A stretch of 64,000 bases of DNA from Merluccius polli (GCA_030340625.1 JAOPHQ010002844.1:366501-430500); one strand, 5' to 3'; counted from the first letter of the stretch, positions 1 to 12,265 are shown. The notes: generated by a model not told the origin, from the sequence alone. Translations and numbers: made by a program.

Positions 1-2280
1 AAGACAGGAATCTAAACACATGCTGGTAGAAACTAGCAGCTTGTGTCGTATATGAAATTATTGAATACCTATTGAGTACCTGTAGTATATTCTTCTCGGC
101 TGCCAGAATACTGGTTTGTGGATGATGAAATGATGGAGGTCCGCTCCCAAAAGTGTCTGAGTAAATAACTTTTTATTTAACAGAGAACACAAGCGGGATG
201 ACATTCAATGCATCTGAATGGTGGCCGAATCTTCTCCCAATCTGAGTCCGAATCCCCCAAAGGGGTCCGAAAAACCTCTCTCTCCTCTCTAATGCACACA
301 CTTCTTATAGACCTCTCTAAGCCATACCATGCGTGACAGTCCTGCAAGCTGAAACAACTCACCTAGACTGTTTAACTTTTACAACACAACAACTTCCTAT
401 CGTAAACCACATACGGAAACACTTTCTGAGGTCTTCAGGGCATCTTGTTGTTATTTCAGCAGCCTGGGGTCATCAGGGCATCTTGCTGACCCTGAGCAGG
501 CCCTCAGGATTACCCCTAATAGCTTACTAGGAGACACAGGAATGTTCTCCCATGACACAGCAGTATTCTACATATAAAGAATGAGTGAAATACAATGAAT
601 AAAAGAAAGAAGTAGAATATCCTGTAAATGTATATCAGAAAATACACTACATACCTCTCGACAGTAACATATCAAACTCAAGCACTCTTTCATCATTACA
701 AAGGCTACATCAGTGGCTCTCTTTTATAGCAGAGTTTTCCCACTTTAAAGATCTCCACTACACCACTGTAGTTTGCTTTTGAAACAAACTTCTTCACAAA
801 ACTAACAGTTCTGTAGCAGTTCCTGGTTTTAAGTTATCACTGCAGTCACTGCTTTGGCCCATTTTTAATTAATCCAAACCCAATCCCTCATCAAATTAAC
901 AAGTCATGAAGTTAAACACGTGACATCAAACTTATTGGTCAAAATAAACACTTTTAGGACCTTGGCCTCTGGTGGCACCTCATTGCCCTCTATGATTCTA
1001 ATGTAACAATCCCTTCTAAATGTGACTATATCAAAGTAATTTTAAAATGGCAGCTGAAAAGTAACAATTGTTGCAAAAGGGTAACGTTAAATAAGTGAAG
1101 CAGCTGGGCAGTATAATCTCCGAAGCCCGCGGCTGTTTGTGTAGACTGTGTTTAAAATGCTAGGCAGCGAGCAGAGCAGACACCGGAGGATCTATCAAAA
1201 ATGAGTGAAAACTCCTCACATGTCGGTCCAAGTCCACGCACCATCAATCATCCTGAGGGTTCAGAAAAATGTCAACTGTCTGAGGCAGGGACCTGAACAA
1301 AACAGGTCAACCGCTATGAGTGATACGATACGATAAAACTACTTTCACCTTATCCCTTATATATGGACAGCGACTGCATTTTCTCCGGGTGGCACTAGAG
1401 TCATTTTGTAACTTTAACGCAATATACACCTTGCGAGGCTTGACTTAACCCACTTAAGGTCTTAATTGTTCTCTTCTCTCTGAACTCTGTTCTTGTTCTG
1501 CTCGGCTGAAATAAATCTACAACATTTTCGTTGTCTGCGCTGGTTGTCAATCACTGTGATCTTGGATGAGTAAAAAATGAATAAAAATGTTAAGCAGTAC
1601 AAAGCATAGACTTTATAAAATAAAGCAGTACTTTTAGGCAAAGTTGGCTACACAGGCCTGTTGACACCATGTGCCAACCAGCTAATTTAAATGGGTGTTT
1701 TTAAGGTTCATGGTTTATTGTAATAATGTTATTCCCCCCATTTATAATTAATTTAAAGTCAATTTACCAAAGGCTATTTGACAAAAGTAAGGTACGTAGC
1801 TGATGGTAGATCATACTTTCAAAGGGGTTTCAATACACCACACAAACTGTATGGAGTGCACTTTACAAGTTCAATATGGGCACTATAGCCTAGTCCTAAC
1901 TAGACCTTGGTACTCATTACATTCATACTAAAGGTCTAGCAGTGCTGTAGAGACAAACGATGTCTCACTTGAAGGCGGGTGCTGTTGAAGTTTAAAACCT
2001 ATTGGCTCTGCAAAGTGCCACTCTGGATCTGCCTTAACCAATCGCTAACGTTTGGTCGTGACGTATTTCATGCGCCAGAAACCACGTTGCGCGCAGTATA
2101 CAAACGGCAGATGCAGTGAGCATTAGCATTAGCCTCCGCCCGCCTCCGTACTTACGCTCAATAACTGAAATTCGCGCACGACCTCTACGTCACTGTTCTC
2201 AGGCCGCGCCTCCTGTTCGCTGATTGGACCGCAGATTTGGGGGAAAAGAAATCGTTCTAACATAGTAGCACCGCCAGACC
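1..2280. other. Intergenic, no gene recognised; possible LTR remnants
   Basis: No convincing coding exon is visible. Two stretches have a retroelement flavour. At 140-560 a minus-strand AATAAA-like site is followed by C/T-rich sequence. At about 1130-1560 there is a TATATATGG box near 1360 followed by AATAAA near 1510 on the plus strand, which resembles U3-R-U5 order. I could find neither paired termini nor a target duplication for either, so these are leads only. The rest is AT-rich unique-looking DNA. Confidence 0.3.
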
Positions 2281-2283
2281 TTA

Positions 2284-2847
2284 TGCTGCGTTCGACGGCA
2301 TATGGGATGTGGGACTTATCCTACCTCCAACTAAGAAAAGTGCACTGGAATGCCTGTCGAAGTGGAACCTCCAACTGGCGAAGTCGGGGGAGCTCGACCT
2401 CCCCCGACTTCGCCACAATTACGTCGGAGCAAAATGGCGGCGCCCATGGAATCACACGTTGTGAGAACGAATAGGCTATAAACTTTACTTTTCTGAGTGT
2501 AGGGTTGTTTTAGACAACTTGTTTTAACACAACTTGTTTTTCATATTATGGCGTGAAATTATGTCGTTATTCTGTTAGCATGAAGATATGTAAATATACC
2601 TTAGCGATATGGCAAGCTTTCATACGGCGCCAGAACATCTCTAACACCGCCATATATCGTTACCCAGTGCTGGACAATATGTTAATCAATGTGTTATTGA
2701 TACAATTGTAATAATTCCTCTAAAGAGACTGCGGTCGTCCATGTTTTCTGTTTACATTCCACTTCAATTACCTGGAACGCTTTGAAGTAGGAGGTAGTAG
2801 ACTTCAGGTAGGATAAGTCCCACATCCCATTGCCGTCGAACGCAGCA
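2284..2847. mobile_element. PIF/Harbinger-type MITE, TSD TTA
   Basis: The two ends are inverted copies of each other for about 43 bp, starting TGCTGCGTTCGACGGCA on both sides (the right end has one base fewer after GGCA). They are flanked by TTA at 2281-2283 and 2848-2850. A 3-bp TTA/TWA duplication with long TIRs is typical of PIF/Harbinger. The 564-bp body holds no transposase, so it is non-autonomous. It contains a near-perfect hairpin at 2376-2415. Confidence 0.75.
2376..2415. repeat. Perfect 17-bp-arm hairpin
   Basis: Arms at 2376-2392 and 2399-2415 are exact reverse complements (core CGAAGTCGGGGGAG) around a 6-base loop. It lies inside the Harbinger-type MITE. Confidence 0.85.
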
Positions 2848-2850
2848 TTA

Positions 2851-3586
2851 GTACTGAAGTGAAATGAAATTTGAGCGGAAGTACGTAGGTGGGCGGAGCC
2901 AGGCTATGGGCACTATGCTGTGCACTAGAAATTCAGCTGCGCTAAGACTTTGGATCTGTACATGAACTTCATAAATTGAGGTCATTGGAAAAGCTCACAC
3001 ATAGCAATAAACTGAACAAAGTTCTGTATAATGCCAGAAGAAATTGAATAGCGTATAAAACAGATGAACTGGAACCTCCTCTCCCATTCACAAAATGAAT
3101 TATTTCTTTCTCCATATGTGTAAAAGGTTTATCTAAATTGCTTTAGCCACCCCCTTTTCAGCCGACTATAAATCTGGAGGTGTGTGTTTATGTGTTTGAT
3201 GTGACATGCCCACTGCAGCATGTCCCAGTGCTGTATGTCCTTGATGTTCACTTTGCTAGCTGCCGTGACCCCTTTCTATACTGCTTAAATACAGGCACAT
3301 TTCCCTATTTACGTCTGCTATTATTACTATTTTTTCCTCTGTAACATCTTTGCTAACCTGTTTCTGTCTCTGCCCCTTCTTAAAATACAATTAATGAATA
3401 AATCTAGGGCCACCATCGTTTCAATCTGACTTTTGCGAACTCCTAGCCTCATGGCAAGAAGGCTATTACGAAGCAAGATGCGCAGCAGTCTGCAGAATTT
3501 TACGAACAAAAGTGTTAACTCCACCACTTGGGATAATCCCTGGCTCTGGAGCACCTTCAATATAGTTTCACAAATCAGACTTTACA
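2851..3586. other. Intergenic, nothing recognised
   Basis: No coding exon, RNA gene or paired repeat termini were seen between the Harbinger MITE and the next TTAA terminus. Confidence 0.4.
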
Positions 3587-3937
3587 TTAAAGGTCCTGTA
3601 GACAACTTTTTTGCTTTAACATATCAATATGAAGTAAATGTTGATCACACAGTGTATTGGCTACAGAATAATGACCATCTGCATTTAGATGGGTTCCCTT
3701 AGCTTCCCTATAAGCCTCGCTTTCACTATGCAGCTCTGCAGCACCGGGTATGATCTCCAGGGGAAAATGAAGGCTCACTTTATGGCACAAAGAAAAACCA
3801 GGAGGAATAGCGCTTTTGTTTATCCGGTAGCTATCGGTAGCTATCCCAATTAGCTATCCTCATTAGCTATTCTCAGTAGTGGAAATGGCGGACGGTGGAA
3901 CAATTGAAGTAAAGCCAATCTGATGACTACTTATAGA

Positions 3938-4012
3938 TAGATAGATAGATAGATAGATAGACAGACAGAAAGACAGACAGACAGACAGACAGATAGATAG
4001 ATAGATAGATAG
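3938..4012. repeat. (GATA)n/(GACA)n microsatellite
   Basis: A run of GATA units passes into GACA units and back into GATA. Confidence 0.95.
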
Positions 4013-4539
4013 TGAAGGTATGGTTATATTTCATATCTATCATATGACTAATAATTAGGGTACAGAATCATGAGATATAAGCAGAGGCATATAATCATAA
4101 AAGCAACTCCTCATGATCAGAATGAGTACGTTGTTGGTGACGTGCAGAATACATGGTGTGAGATCAGTTTGTTGCAAAGAGCAGGAAGTGTTAATCATAT
4201 GATAGCAGAGAACAGGCAGGCTTGTCTCTGTACATGTAAAGAACGCTGGAGTCAGATAACACAAGGACGAGGAGGGAAGACGTCAACAGCCAGCCCTTGT
4301 TATGACGCTTTCACTGTTTGTGTATATAACTTCCTGGGTCAGGGATAGTTGGTGCTCAGACTTCGTGAACTGACACACACTTTGTTGTTCGGTCAGGGAA
4401 ACGTAGTGGGACCCAGATATCTGTAAAACTCTGCACATTATACTGGTGTTAACAATAAAACTGATTATTTCTTAAAGCTAAACATCTTCTTCTATCGCTT
4501 CATTAAAGAACACGCGTGAGTAAGAGTTTCAAGAGAAAC

Positions 4540-5330
4540 TGCTTTTCACAACAATAGATATGAACTTTATTGATCCCCGAAGGGAAATTCAGTCATCATA
4601 GCAGCAATGGTACATATTGTGCAATTTACCAAAAAAGAGTAAATGAAAATAAAATATCAAGAAAATAAAGAATAAAAATAAAGATAAAATAAATACAAAA
4701 ATGAATACACAATACATCTATTGCACCACTGCAGGGATGCAGTGGTGCAATAGATGCAACTGTGCAAAATGGTTTATAAATAAATATAAATAGACTAACA
4801 GTAGTGCAAATGAATTGTGAATTTTAAACAACAGAAATATAAATATAAATAGAGTAGTGCAGTGTGGAGACCAGATTGGGGCATGGGGGGTGTGACAGAG
4901 GGTGTGCCAGGGGTAGTGGGTGTCAGGGGTAGGTTGGGGGTGGGGATGATAGGGTGATGCAGAGGGGTGTGTGCGGCGGTGGGGAGGGGGGGGGGGGGGG
5001 TAGTAGTAGGGGGCTGAGTGGGCTGTGAAAGATTGTGAAAGACAGGTGTGTGCGGCAGGGGGGTAGGCTAAGTGGGCTGTGAGGATGACCTGGGGGTGGT
5101 AGGTGTGAACGTAGGGGGGTGGGGGTAGGGGTGTGTGCAAGTGGTATAGTCCATTTTAGTCCATATGTGTAATTGTGGATCTGACAGAGGCAGATGAGTT
5201 GAAAAGTCTTATTGCAGTTGGGAGGAACGATTTTCTGTATCGTTCCTTCTTGCAGCGGGGTTGAATGAGTCTGTTGCTGATACCTGCGTGCTACGTTTTT
5301 GCATTGAGTATACTACCTGAATAGACCTCA
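4540..5330. repeat. Degenerate interspersed repeat with G-rich tandem tract
   Basis: The block begins with TTTATTGATCCCCGAAGGGA, a motif common in dispersed fish repeats and often seen near LINE remnants. Around 4860-5130 follows G-rich quasi-tandem sequence (GGGGTGTGTGCGG-like units and a poly-G run near 4985). The 140-codon minus-strand frame here is a by-product of the proline-coding C-rich strand. The element class is not determined. Confidence 0.4.
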
Positions 5331-5389
5331 TGTCGCGACTCGCCAGGTGATCCAGTCAGGCTACCAACCCAGTTTGCTTTTTTCAACAC

Positions 5390-5939
5390 ATACTAAAGAA
5401 TCAACTTTGGGGGGGACAATTACATGACATTTTCTCAAGAGCAATTCCTGGGGGGGGACAACAAAAGTAGTGCTGTAACTAGCGTTGCTTTCGTCATATT
5501 ATGACGAAATATCGTCGTCAACGAACCGTTATCGTGTGACGAAAACGAGATGAGACGCAACGAAAATGGTGTTCATGTGATGATAACTATAACAAAAAAA
5601 GGAAATGTCGAACATATATTTTGTTTGAACTACTTACTGGAGTCAACCACCAACGACAGACTGTGCAGACGCACCGTGCTGAGGGCTGGGGGGGGTGGGA
5701 GGAAGTGGATCAAACCATTGTGAGGCAGAAGGGCGGGGGGTCGCGATCTTTTGAAATTTAAAAACACGCTATTAAGTGTCTATAATGAGCACAAATTATT
5801 TCATTGCGTATTATTAATATTATTGAAATTACTTAGTTATGTTTACAGTGATATATTGGGGGGGACAAATTGTATTTTTCCCAGGATGGGGGGGTCGTGT
5901 CCCCCCCGTTTCCCCGGGATTTCCGCCCATGGTTTGTGT
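5390..5939. repeat. G-tract-rich transposon debris
   Basis: Repeated GGGGGGGACAA blocks near 5410, 5450 and 5860 and the motif GTGTCCCCCCCG at 5898 resemble termini of dispersed fish elements. A block with repeated GACGAAA motifs lies at 5490-5580. No clean termini were resolved. Confidence 0.3.
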
Positions 5940-5944
5940 GAAGC

Positions 5945-6580
5945 TGTCACAACTTCAGCCAGGCTTTAGTTTTTAATTTGTCTGTTTCCTGTTTGCCACA
6001 CTAACTCTCATGTAATTCCAGATTCTGCCACTCCCCCCTGCTTTGCATTACCTGCTGATGTCGTTCACCTAGCCTGCCCCACCCCCATACTCACCTGCTT
6101 CTCATCAGCTAATCAGTCCCTCAGTATGTATACCGGTCCATTTCCCTCAGCCCTTTGCCAGATTGTGCTGCATGTTCGCACTAGACTCTCCAGCATTCTT
6201 CTCCCGACTGATCTCCCGTTGCCGACCCTCACCTGGATCTCGTCTGCCTCTCCTGCCTTGCCCCTTGCCTGGATCTCGTCTGCCTCTCCTGCCTTGCCCC
6301 TCGCCTGGATCTCGTCGGCCTCTCCTGCCTTGCCCCTCGCCTGGATCTCGTCGGCCTCTCCTGCCTTGCCCCTCGCCTGGATCTCGTCGGCCTCTCCTGC
6401 CTTGCCCCCCGCCTGGATCTCGTTTACCTCCCCTGCCTGCCCCTTGTCGGATTTGTTTGCTTCGCGGATTGACTACCTGGTTTGACCTCTGCTTGAGAAT
6501 AAACTCTGTTTCTTCACCTGAACTGTTTTCCTGTGTCGTGCTATTGGGTTCTTGTCTGCCATTTTGTGAAAACCCTGACA
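5945..6580 (+). mobile_element. Solo LTR, Ty3/gypsy-like, TSD GAAGC
   Basis: The 636-bp unit starts TGTCACAACTTC, ends AACCCTGACA (TG...CA), and is flanked by exact 5-bp copies of GAAGC at 5940-5944 and 6581-6585. It contains AATAAA near 6498, followed about 80 bp later by the LTR end with a GTGCTATTGGGTTCTTG motif. A closely similar motif occurs at the end of the gypsy element at 12.3 kb. No internal coding region remains, as expected after LTR-LTR recombination. The interior carries a 36-bp minisatellite. Confidence 0.85.
6228..6440. repeat. 36-bp minisatellite inside the solo LTR
   Basis: About 5.5 copies of a unit containing CTGGATCTCGTCGGCCTCTC are arranged head to tail. Because 36 is divisible by three, all frames stay open. 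The long plus and minus ORFs here are therefore artefacts. Confidence 0.9.
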
Positions 6581-6805
6581 GAAGCAACACTCAAACTATG
6601 GTATAACTATGCAATGCACATCATTACAATAGCTTTTGCCTGTTCCTGTGCCTGAAATTTACAAAGAAATGCGTGTCTTGTTTTGTTTGGGGTTGCTAGG
6701 CTTTGAGGAAACAAAAAGCGATCCGGTTAGTCTTTGTGACAGCGGCACAAAAATAATACCACTTTGAAACTCTAGGGTGGGAAAAGTTGTCTACAGCCCC
6801 TTTAA

Positions 6806-7595
6806 TATCTAAAGTCTGATGACAGACAAGCTCAAATCTGGGTGTTTCAGCTGTTTCAATTTATTTTTGCTTCATATTGGTTTCAACCAATCATGTTGAT
6901 GGAGGCAACATCTGTAAGTAATGGTTTCAAATCAACACAGTGTAGACTGGCCACTGTAGAAATACACTTATTAAAATCCCATTTTGAAAGCTTCATCCAC
7001 TCGCGCAAATGTGTTTTCTTCGGTAGAATATCTCTGAAAACAAGGTGTAACTTGTAACTTGCAGTTTTTGGTTTCCGGCCCAGACTCTGTGCCGTCTCCC
7101 CCCAAAAGTTCTGCTATAACATAGAAGGACTACTGGATCTGAGATTAATGTCAATATACAACATCGAGTGATAAGCTACGCTAGCTGAAAGCTAGCCTTC
7201 GCAGGTTAAATAAGTTAAAAATGGCGCAGATCGAAGCAAAGAAGATCACGTTGATATATCATTGACAGCACTGAAGACGTGCAGGTGGATGACATTGCAG
7301 ACTCTCCGAGGAGAAAAACGTGGTGTTTGAGAGGCGTCTGTTTTGGACTCAGGCAATGCAGCCAATAAGTATTGCACATTGATACATTTATAACAAAGCT
7401 TAAACGGCTGGGAGGTTGGACCCAAGAACAGCACTGACTGAGACCAGAGTTGGAACAGCACCACAGTTTATTGGACACAGAGTTGCAAAACCCTCCGGGG
7501 AGGGAATTCAGGAAACCAGGAGACAGACAAGGGGCGAGCAGGCAGAGGAGTCAGGGACGGAAGGCTGATCAGGGCCCTCATTTATAAAACTCTGT
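6806..7595. other. Intergenic, nothing firm
   Basis: No gene is recognised. At 7410-7540 a stretch with TTTATT on the plus strand and the phrase GGTTGGACCCAAGAACAGCA looks like part of a minus-oriented LTR, but no termini were found. Confidence 0.25.
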
Positions 7596-7603
7596 GTGAA
7601 ACC

Positions 7604-7883
7604 CAGTGGCGTAACATCATGATGATAGGCCCTGGTGCAAATAATTTTTTTGTGGCCCCGCGATTGTTGAGGGGGGTGGGGGGGGCGGTGCTACGCGATT
7701 ATTGACAGGGGGGAGGGGTGCTGCGCGATTGTTGACGGGGGGGGGGGTGCTGCGCGATTGTTGTCGGTGAGGGGGTGTGCTGCGCAATTGTTGACAGGGG
7801 GGGCGGATTGTTGTTTTTTTTTCTTCCTTCATGGGCCCCCCCCGGCGTCTGGGTCCCGGTGCAATGCACCGGTTACGCCACTG
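7604..7883. mobile_element. hAT-type MITE with GCGCGATTGTTGAC minisatellite, TSD GTGAAACC
   Basis: The 280-bp element has inverted ends CAGTGGCGTAAC and GTTACGCCACTG and is flanked by exact 8-bp duplications GTGAAACC at 7596-7603 and 7884-7891, a hAT signature. Inside, GCGCGATTGTTGAC followed by 7-10 G is repeated about four times (7660-7805). This is the cleanest copy of a G/C-tract motif seen elsewhere in the window. It also carries the palindrome CCGGTGCAATGCACCGG near 7857. It has no coding capacity. Confidence 0.85.
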
Positions 7884-7891
7884 GTGAAACC

Positions 7892-8756
7892 CTCCCTAGA
7901 ACATTGCGTACGGCCAAACCTCAGAATGTGCGTATGCACAAAAACATTCCGATTTATAAAACCTTGCTGCGCACACCTGTACGCACTCTTCTCCTTATAA
8001 ATACATGCGTCTAATTTGCCGTGCGTGCACGAGCGCTCTGCTCCTCCCAAGTCCATCCCATAATAGTCCTTAAAAGGTCAATGCTAATTAATCACTTAAT
8101 ATTTATAAGTATAAGGAGCCTTTTCTGACCAATCATTAGACGGAAAATGCGCATGCGCTCGCGTCGCATGCCTCTCGCCAAATCCTCTCGCCAATGCCAA
8201 GGCTGCCATATTTTTCGCTCGTTAGAATACAGGGGCAATCAGAGCATTAGGGGTATTCATTTCAAATGCCCACAGGTTTATTGAATGTAGGCTTATTTAT
8301 CAAGCTAATTAATTAAATGTTTAAGTGATACAGTTGGTCTGGCCGAGGATTGTGATTTGAAAGGTCTGTAGTGTGTTGAACATAATTTTGCTTTAATTCA
8401 TATTTCATAATGGGTGCTTTTCATAAAAAATATATATAAATGAATAAATAACTCCAAAGTCATATGTGGTGCGCCTAGCTAACACTTATGCTCATGCTAT
8501 CTACCGTCTACCATGCATCTGCTACCAACATGTCAATGTCTTTCTCTTGTCACTGTTCTTGATTGATTTTCCTCCCTAAACATCACACACTGCCTGACAC
8601 AGTCTGCTCTATCTCCTCAAGCCATGTTGATCCCCTGTTGGTTCTTATCTCTTATACATTCCTGGGATAGAGTATAGTATTTTAAAATATGAAATCCATG
8701 ATCCCTTATTAAGGAAGCCTGACAGGAGTTCAAAAAAGTTATTGAGCCATACAGAT
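7892..8756. other. Intergenic, diverged repeat fragments
   Basis: The sequence on both sides of the 280-bp MITE (TTTATAAAACT before it; TGCGTATGCACAAAAAC and TTTATAAAACCTTGC after it) looks like one older repeat that the MITE split. No coding exon is seen. Confidence 0.3.
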
Positions 8757-8764
8757 AAGACACT

Positions 8765-9281
8765 AGTGGTGTGCGATACTGCATATTTTGGTATCGATCC
8801 GATACCAAGTAAATACGGGCCAGTATCGCCGATATCGATACCGATACCGATACTTTTCAATAAATAAGGTGGATGCGTCATTGAATTGCTAAATCTCAAT
8901 TAATTTTCATGACCTTAAGTGTTTTTTGTGATGTTTCCTTTTTTATTATTAAATAGTTAAAACCTAGGACAGAATGAGAACAAAGTTTATAATTAAATAG
9001 AAAATGCTTTATTATCAAGTTTTTTGCTTTGCGTTACGTGACTCGCGTGACGGCACAACATCTAAACACAAGAGGGGGAGGGGGAGCAAAGTGTGCCTGC
9101 TCTGTGCTGACACAGGAGCAGCAAGTCCGGTGACCTGGCTGTTTCCTCTTTGCCGAAACCGCAGCATTGCAAACAAGAGCGGAACTTAAAGTAAATAATC
9201 GATCCCAACAGGCTAGTATCGATCCGATACCGATACCGACTTGGTATCGATACTGTCGATAATTTGGATCGATCCGCCCAC
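8765..9281. mobile_element. hAT-like MITE with GGTATCGAT-rich ends, TSD AAGACACT
   Basis: The element starts AGTGGTGTGCGATACTG and ends GGATCGATCCGCCCAC, flanked by exact AAGACACT at 8757-8764 and 9282-9289. Both subterminal regions are dense in GGTATCGAT/CCGATACC motifs in inverted arrangement. The 517-bp interior has no transposase. The TIR itself is imperfect, so the hAT assignment rests mainly on the 8-bp duplication. Confidence 0.7.
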
Positions 9282-9344
9282 AAGACACTCGCACTATGCA
9301 ACTTTTCTACTGCAGTTATTTACTCTGTTAAAAAAATATCGGTA

Positions 9345-10020
9345 ACGCTTTATATTAAGGTCCTTGTAATAACCATTAATTAATAGGTAATAAGGCCCTT
9401 GTAAGTCCTTACAAGATGCTTATTAACATTATTGTGTGTTTATAAGCCTATATAAGTGTTAATAATGGCATATAATACAGTTAATGGCAGGCTATAACAC
9501 ATTTATAAGCGCTTATAAGAAACGTGTTAACAGTTTGCAAATGCTTAAGAACATTAATAAAAGCCTTATGAGTATCTTATAATTGTTCATAATAGCATTA
9601 CAAACACCCATAACCCACCCATTACGACTTTGCCATGCCTTTATTAATCTTCTTTTGTTTGCTTATTGATATTAAAATATACTTTATTGCTTTTCTATTA
9701 TAAGTTAACTATGCACTTGTTAACAGTTAACTATGCTTTTTGCATCTAAAGCGAGAACAATGCCTTATTAAGGCTAATAAATCATTTATTATGCATTATT
9801 ATGCCTTTAAGAATATTTTTTTGTTTGCTTTACTAAAATAAAATATACTTTATTATGCCGTTATTATCAGTTAACTATGCACTTGTTAACAGTTAACTAT
9901 GCTTTTTGCAGCTACCGGATCTAAAGCGAGAACAATGCCTTATTAAGTCTAATAAATATTTCATTATGCGTTTATTAATGGTTAATATGCTTTTCCACTT
10001 CCACATCTAGAATGTGGTCA
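9345..10020. repeat. Fish interspersed repeat with internal ~170-bp tandem duplication
   Basis: The left part begins GGTAACGCTTTATATTAAGG, a terminus I know from many fish dispersed repeats. Two copies of a block containing AGTTAACTATGCACTTGTTA and AAAGCGAGAACAATGCCTTA lie at about 9670-9790 and 9840-9960. The termini were not resolved. Confidence 0.45.
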
Positions 10021-10484
10021 AGGTGGATGTAGTGGGAAGAAAAAATGCTTAATACAAGTGTTTCAACTGTGAAGGCCAAAATTGTTTTATTTATTGCTGT
10101 GGACATATTACTAAAAATGTATCAAAATAAAAATCACCTAAAACAGGCATTTCAAAGAAAGAAAAAAACACTTTCAAGGAACTGTAAACATTGTTTTAAC
10201 TTCGAAAAAAAACCCATCACCTTAATATCTGAAGTAGAAAGTTTCTCAAGAATAAAATCCTGTCACGGTTTGTCTGCCACGCTCCCTCCACTACTCCATT
10301 CATTGACCATCGCAGCTGGGCTGCATCAGGTAATTAGTGGAGGCTATGAATTAGCCCTTCACTATTCACCTGGTGCCAGATTGTTCTTCGCTGTTTCGTT
10401 CATGCAAGTCTCTCCAGTACTCCTCCTGACTCCTGTCCCGGTTTCCCGATCCTGCCTGTCCCCGACGACGATCCCCGCTTCGCC

Positions 10485-12006
10485 CCTGGTGGCTTTCACG
10501 ATCAATAACCTGATGGGGCGCGCTCGGCTATGGGGAACAGCCGAATGGGAACGTCACACGCCGGCCTGCTCCTCCTTCAACGCCTTCACCACCGAGCTCC
10601 GCAAGGTGTTTGGTAGAGCATCCAGAGGGCCCAACGCTTCCGGGGGTCTCCTGGGTCTCAGACAGGGGTCCTGCTCCATTACTGACTACGCTATTGACTT
10701 CCACATCCAGGCTAGGAGGAGCGAGTGGAACCAGGCGGCTCAGGTGGATGCCTTCCTGTTGGGGCTGGCCGACTACATCAAGGACGAGCTGGTGTCCTAC
10801 GACCTTCCTGCCTCTCTCGACGAGATCATCGTGCTGGCTTCCCGTGTGGACAGACGGATTCAAGCCAGACACCATGAGAGAAGGCAGGGACAAGGAGAAC
10901 GGCTTCAGGCTCCTCGTCTTCCAGCTCTTTCCAGGTCATTAACTCCGCCCGCCAGCACACCGAGGAGGGACTCTGAACCCATGCAGATCGGCCGGGCCAG
11001 TCTAACCCCACAAGAGAGAGAGAGGCGCCGCAGAGGGAACCTCTGCCTCTACTGTGGACAGCCCGGACACTTCCTCTCCAGATGTCCGGCAAAAGGGTCA
11101 GGCTCACCAGTAACCGAGGAGGTCCTGGTGAGTCACATATCGAAACCCTCTTCCGTCTCACGTTCTCTGTGCCAGGTCCGACTGCTGCTACCCCAAGGCT
11201 CTCAGACTCTTGCCACACTCATAGACTCTGGTTCTGATGCTAACATCATCGACAACGACCTAGCACGTCAGCTAGGCGTCAGTCGGATTCGCCTGCCAGT
11301 TCCTGTTCCCGCCAATGCCCTGGACGGTCGCCCCCTGGGGACTGTCACCCACCAGACGGTGCCGATCCCCATGCTCCTGTCTGGAAACCATCACAAGACT
11401 ATCCAGTTTCACATCCTGTCCTCTCCTCGTCACCCGCTCCTCCTGGGATTCCCCTGGCTCCGACGCCACAACCCACACATAGACTGGACCACAGGGGCTA
11501 TCCTGGGTTGGAGTCCAACTTGTCATCAGGTCTGTCTTAAGCAAGCTACCGCCTCCCAGTCACCTACCTGTTCCAGTCCTGCTCCAGATGTGTCGGGGGT
11601 CCCCGCTGAATACCTGGCCTTGCTGAAGATCCCACCTCCTCCACCTCCTCGTTTCATCGACGGAGGTCTGACCTACACAGTCCGGGGGAGGGGTATCCAA
11701 TACCTTGTGGACTGGGAGGGATACGGCCCAGAGGAGAGATCCTGGGTCCCCGCCAGAAACGTATTGGATCACCACCTCATCAGGGATTTTCATCAGCGTC
11801 ACCCCGATCAACCCACCAGAACCGGTTATATCCCCAGACCACGGACTCCACCCCCCCGGCCATCCCATCGAGCAGAACCATCGGATGATGAGTCCTACGC
11901 TGACAATGGGAACAACGATAACCCCCTCTCTGACGCGGACGACACATTCCCTACAGTCGGGGATGAGGGGATGGAGGTGGACGTCTGCGGAAATATTATT
12001 TCCTGA
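10485..12006 (+). CDS. Gypsy gag-protease-chromodomain fusion ORF (pol core deleted)
   Basis: The open frame runs unbroken to the stop at 12004-12006. It is open further upstream (from 10045), but that part crosses the TSD and LTR and is not coding by homology; element coding begins around 10485-10515. Domain order: a C-terminal part of gag (about 10515-10900); a CCHC zinc knuckle C-X2-C-X4-H-X4-C at about 11047-11090; an aspartic protease with the D-S-G motif in IDSGSDANIID at about 11221-11256; then a short proline linker and a chromodomain with YLVDWEGYG at about 11701-11727. In a normal chromovirus the RT, RNase H and integrase lie between protease and chromodomain. Here that interval is missing yet the frame is kept. 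The N-terminal part of gag is also missing. It is probably a defunct or non-autonomous product, though a translated fusion cannot be excluded. Confidence 0.75.
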
Positions 12007-12265
12007 CCCTGCCTGTCCCCGACGACGATCCCCGCTTCGCCCCTCTGGATCCTCGTTCGCCTGTCTCCTGTCCCGGTTTCCCGACCCTGCCTGTCCCCGA
12101 CGACGATCCCCACTTTGCCCCTCTGGATCCTCGTTCGCCTGTCTCCTTTCCCGGTTTCCCGACCCTGCCTGTCCCCGACGATGATCCCCGCTTCGCCTCT
12201 CTGGATCCTCGTTCGCCTGTCTCCTGTCCCGGTTTCCCGACCCTGCCTGTCCCCGACTACGATCC
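12005..12265. repeat. 78-bp minisatellite in gypsy LTR
   Basis: Units start GACCCTGCCTGTCCCCGACG at 12005, 12083, 12161 and 12239, exactly 78 bp apart. The same motif occurs once near 10450 in the 5' LTR part. Confidence 0.95.

Larger units (their letters stand above)
3587..6805. mobile_element. Candidate TTAA-target element (T2/Kolobok-like) with nested insertions
   Basis: The left end TTAAAGGTCCTGTAGACAAC and the reverse complement of the right end TTAAAGGGGCTGTAGACAAC match at 17 of 20 positions, and both continue with a T-run. Both sit on TTAA. Termini reading TTAAAGGRR with TTAA duplication are known from T2/Kolobok-type MITEs. The 3.2-kb span contains the GATA/GACA microsatellite, G-rich repeats and a TSD-flanked solo LTR. 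If those are later insertions, the original element was short. Pairing over this distance is an inference. Confidence 0.45.

Noticed and set aside
1130..1560. Complete solo retroviral-type LTR
   Set aside because: TATA and AATAAA order is suggestive, but no TG...CA borders with a target duplication could be found.
4718..5140. Proline/histidine-rich minus-strand ORF of 140 codons
   Set aside because: It is the complement of G-rich quasi-tandem sequence, with no domain or splice context.
6147..6606. Two overlapping about 147-codon ORFs
   Set aside because: Both are open only because the LTR minisatellite unit is 36 bp; they are by-products.
10045..10484. N-terminal 147 codons of the 653-codon ORF
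   Set aside because: This part crosses the target duplication and the LTR start and has no gag similarity; the frame is open by chance.
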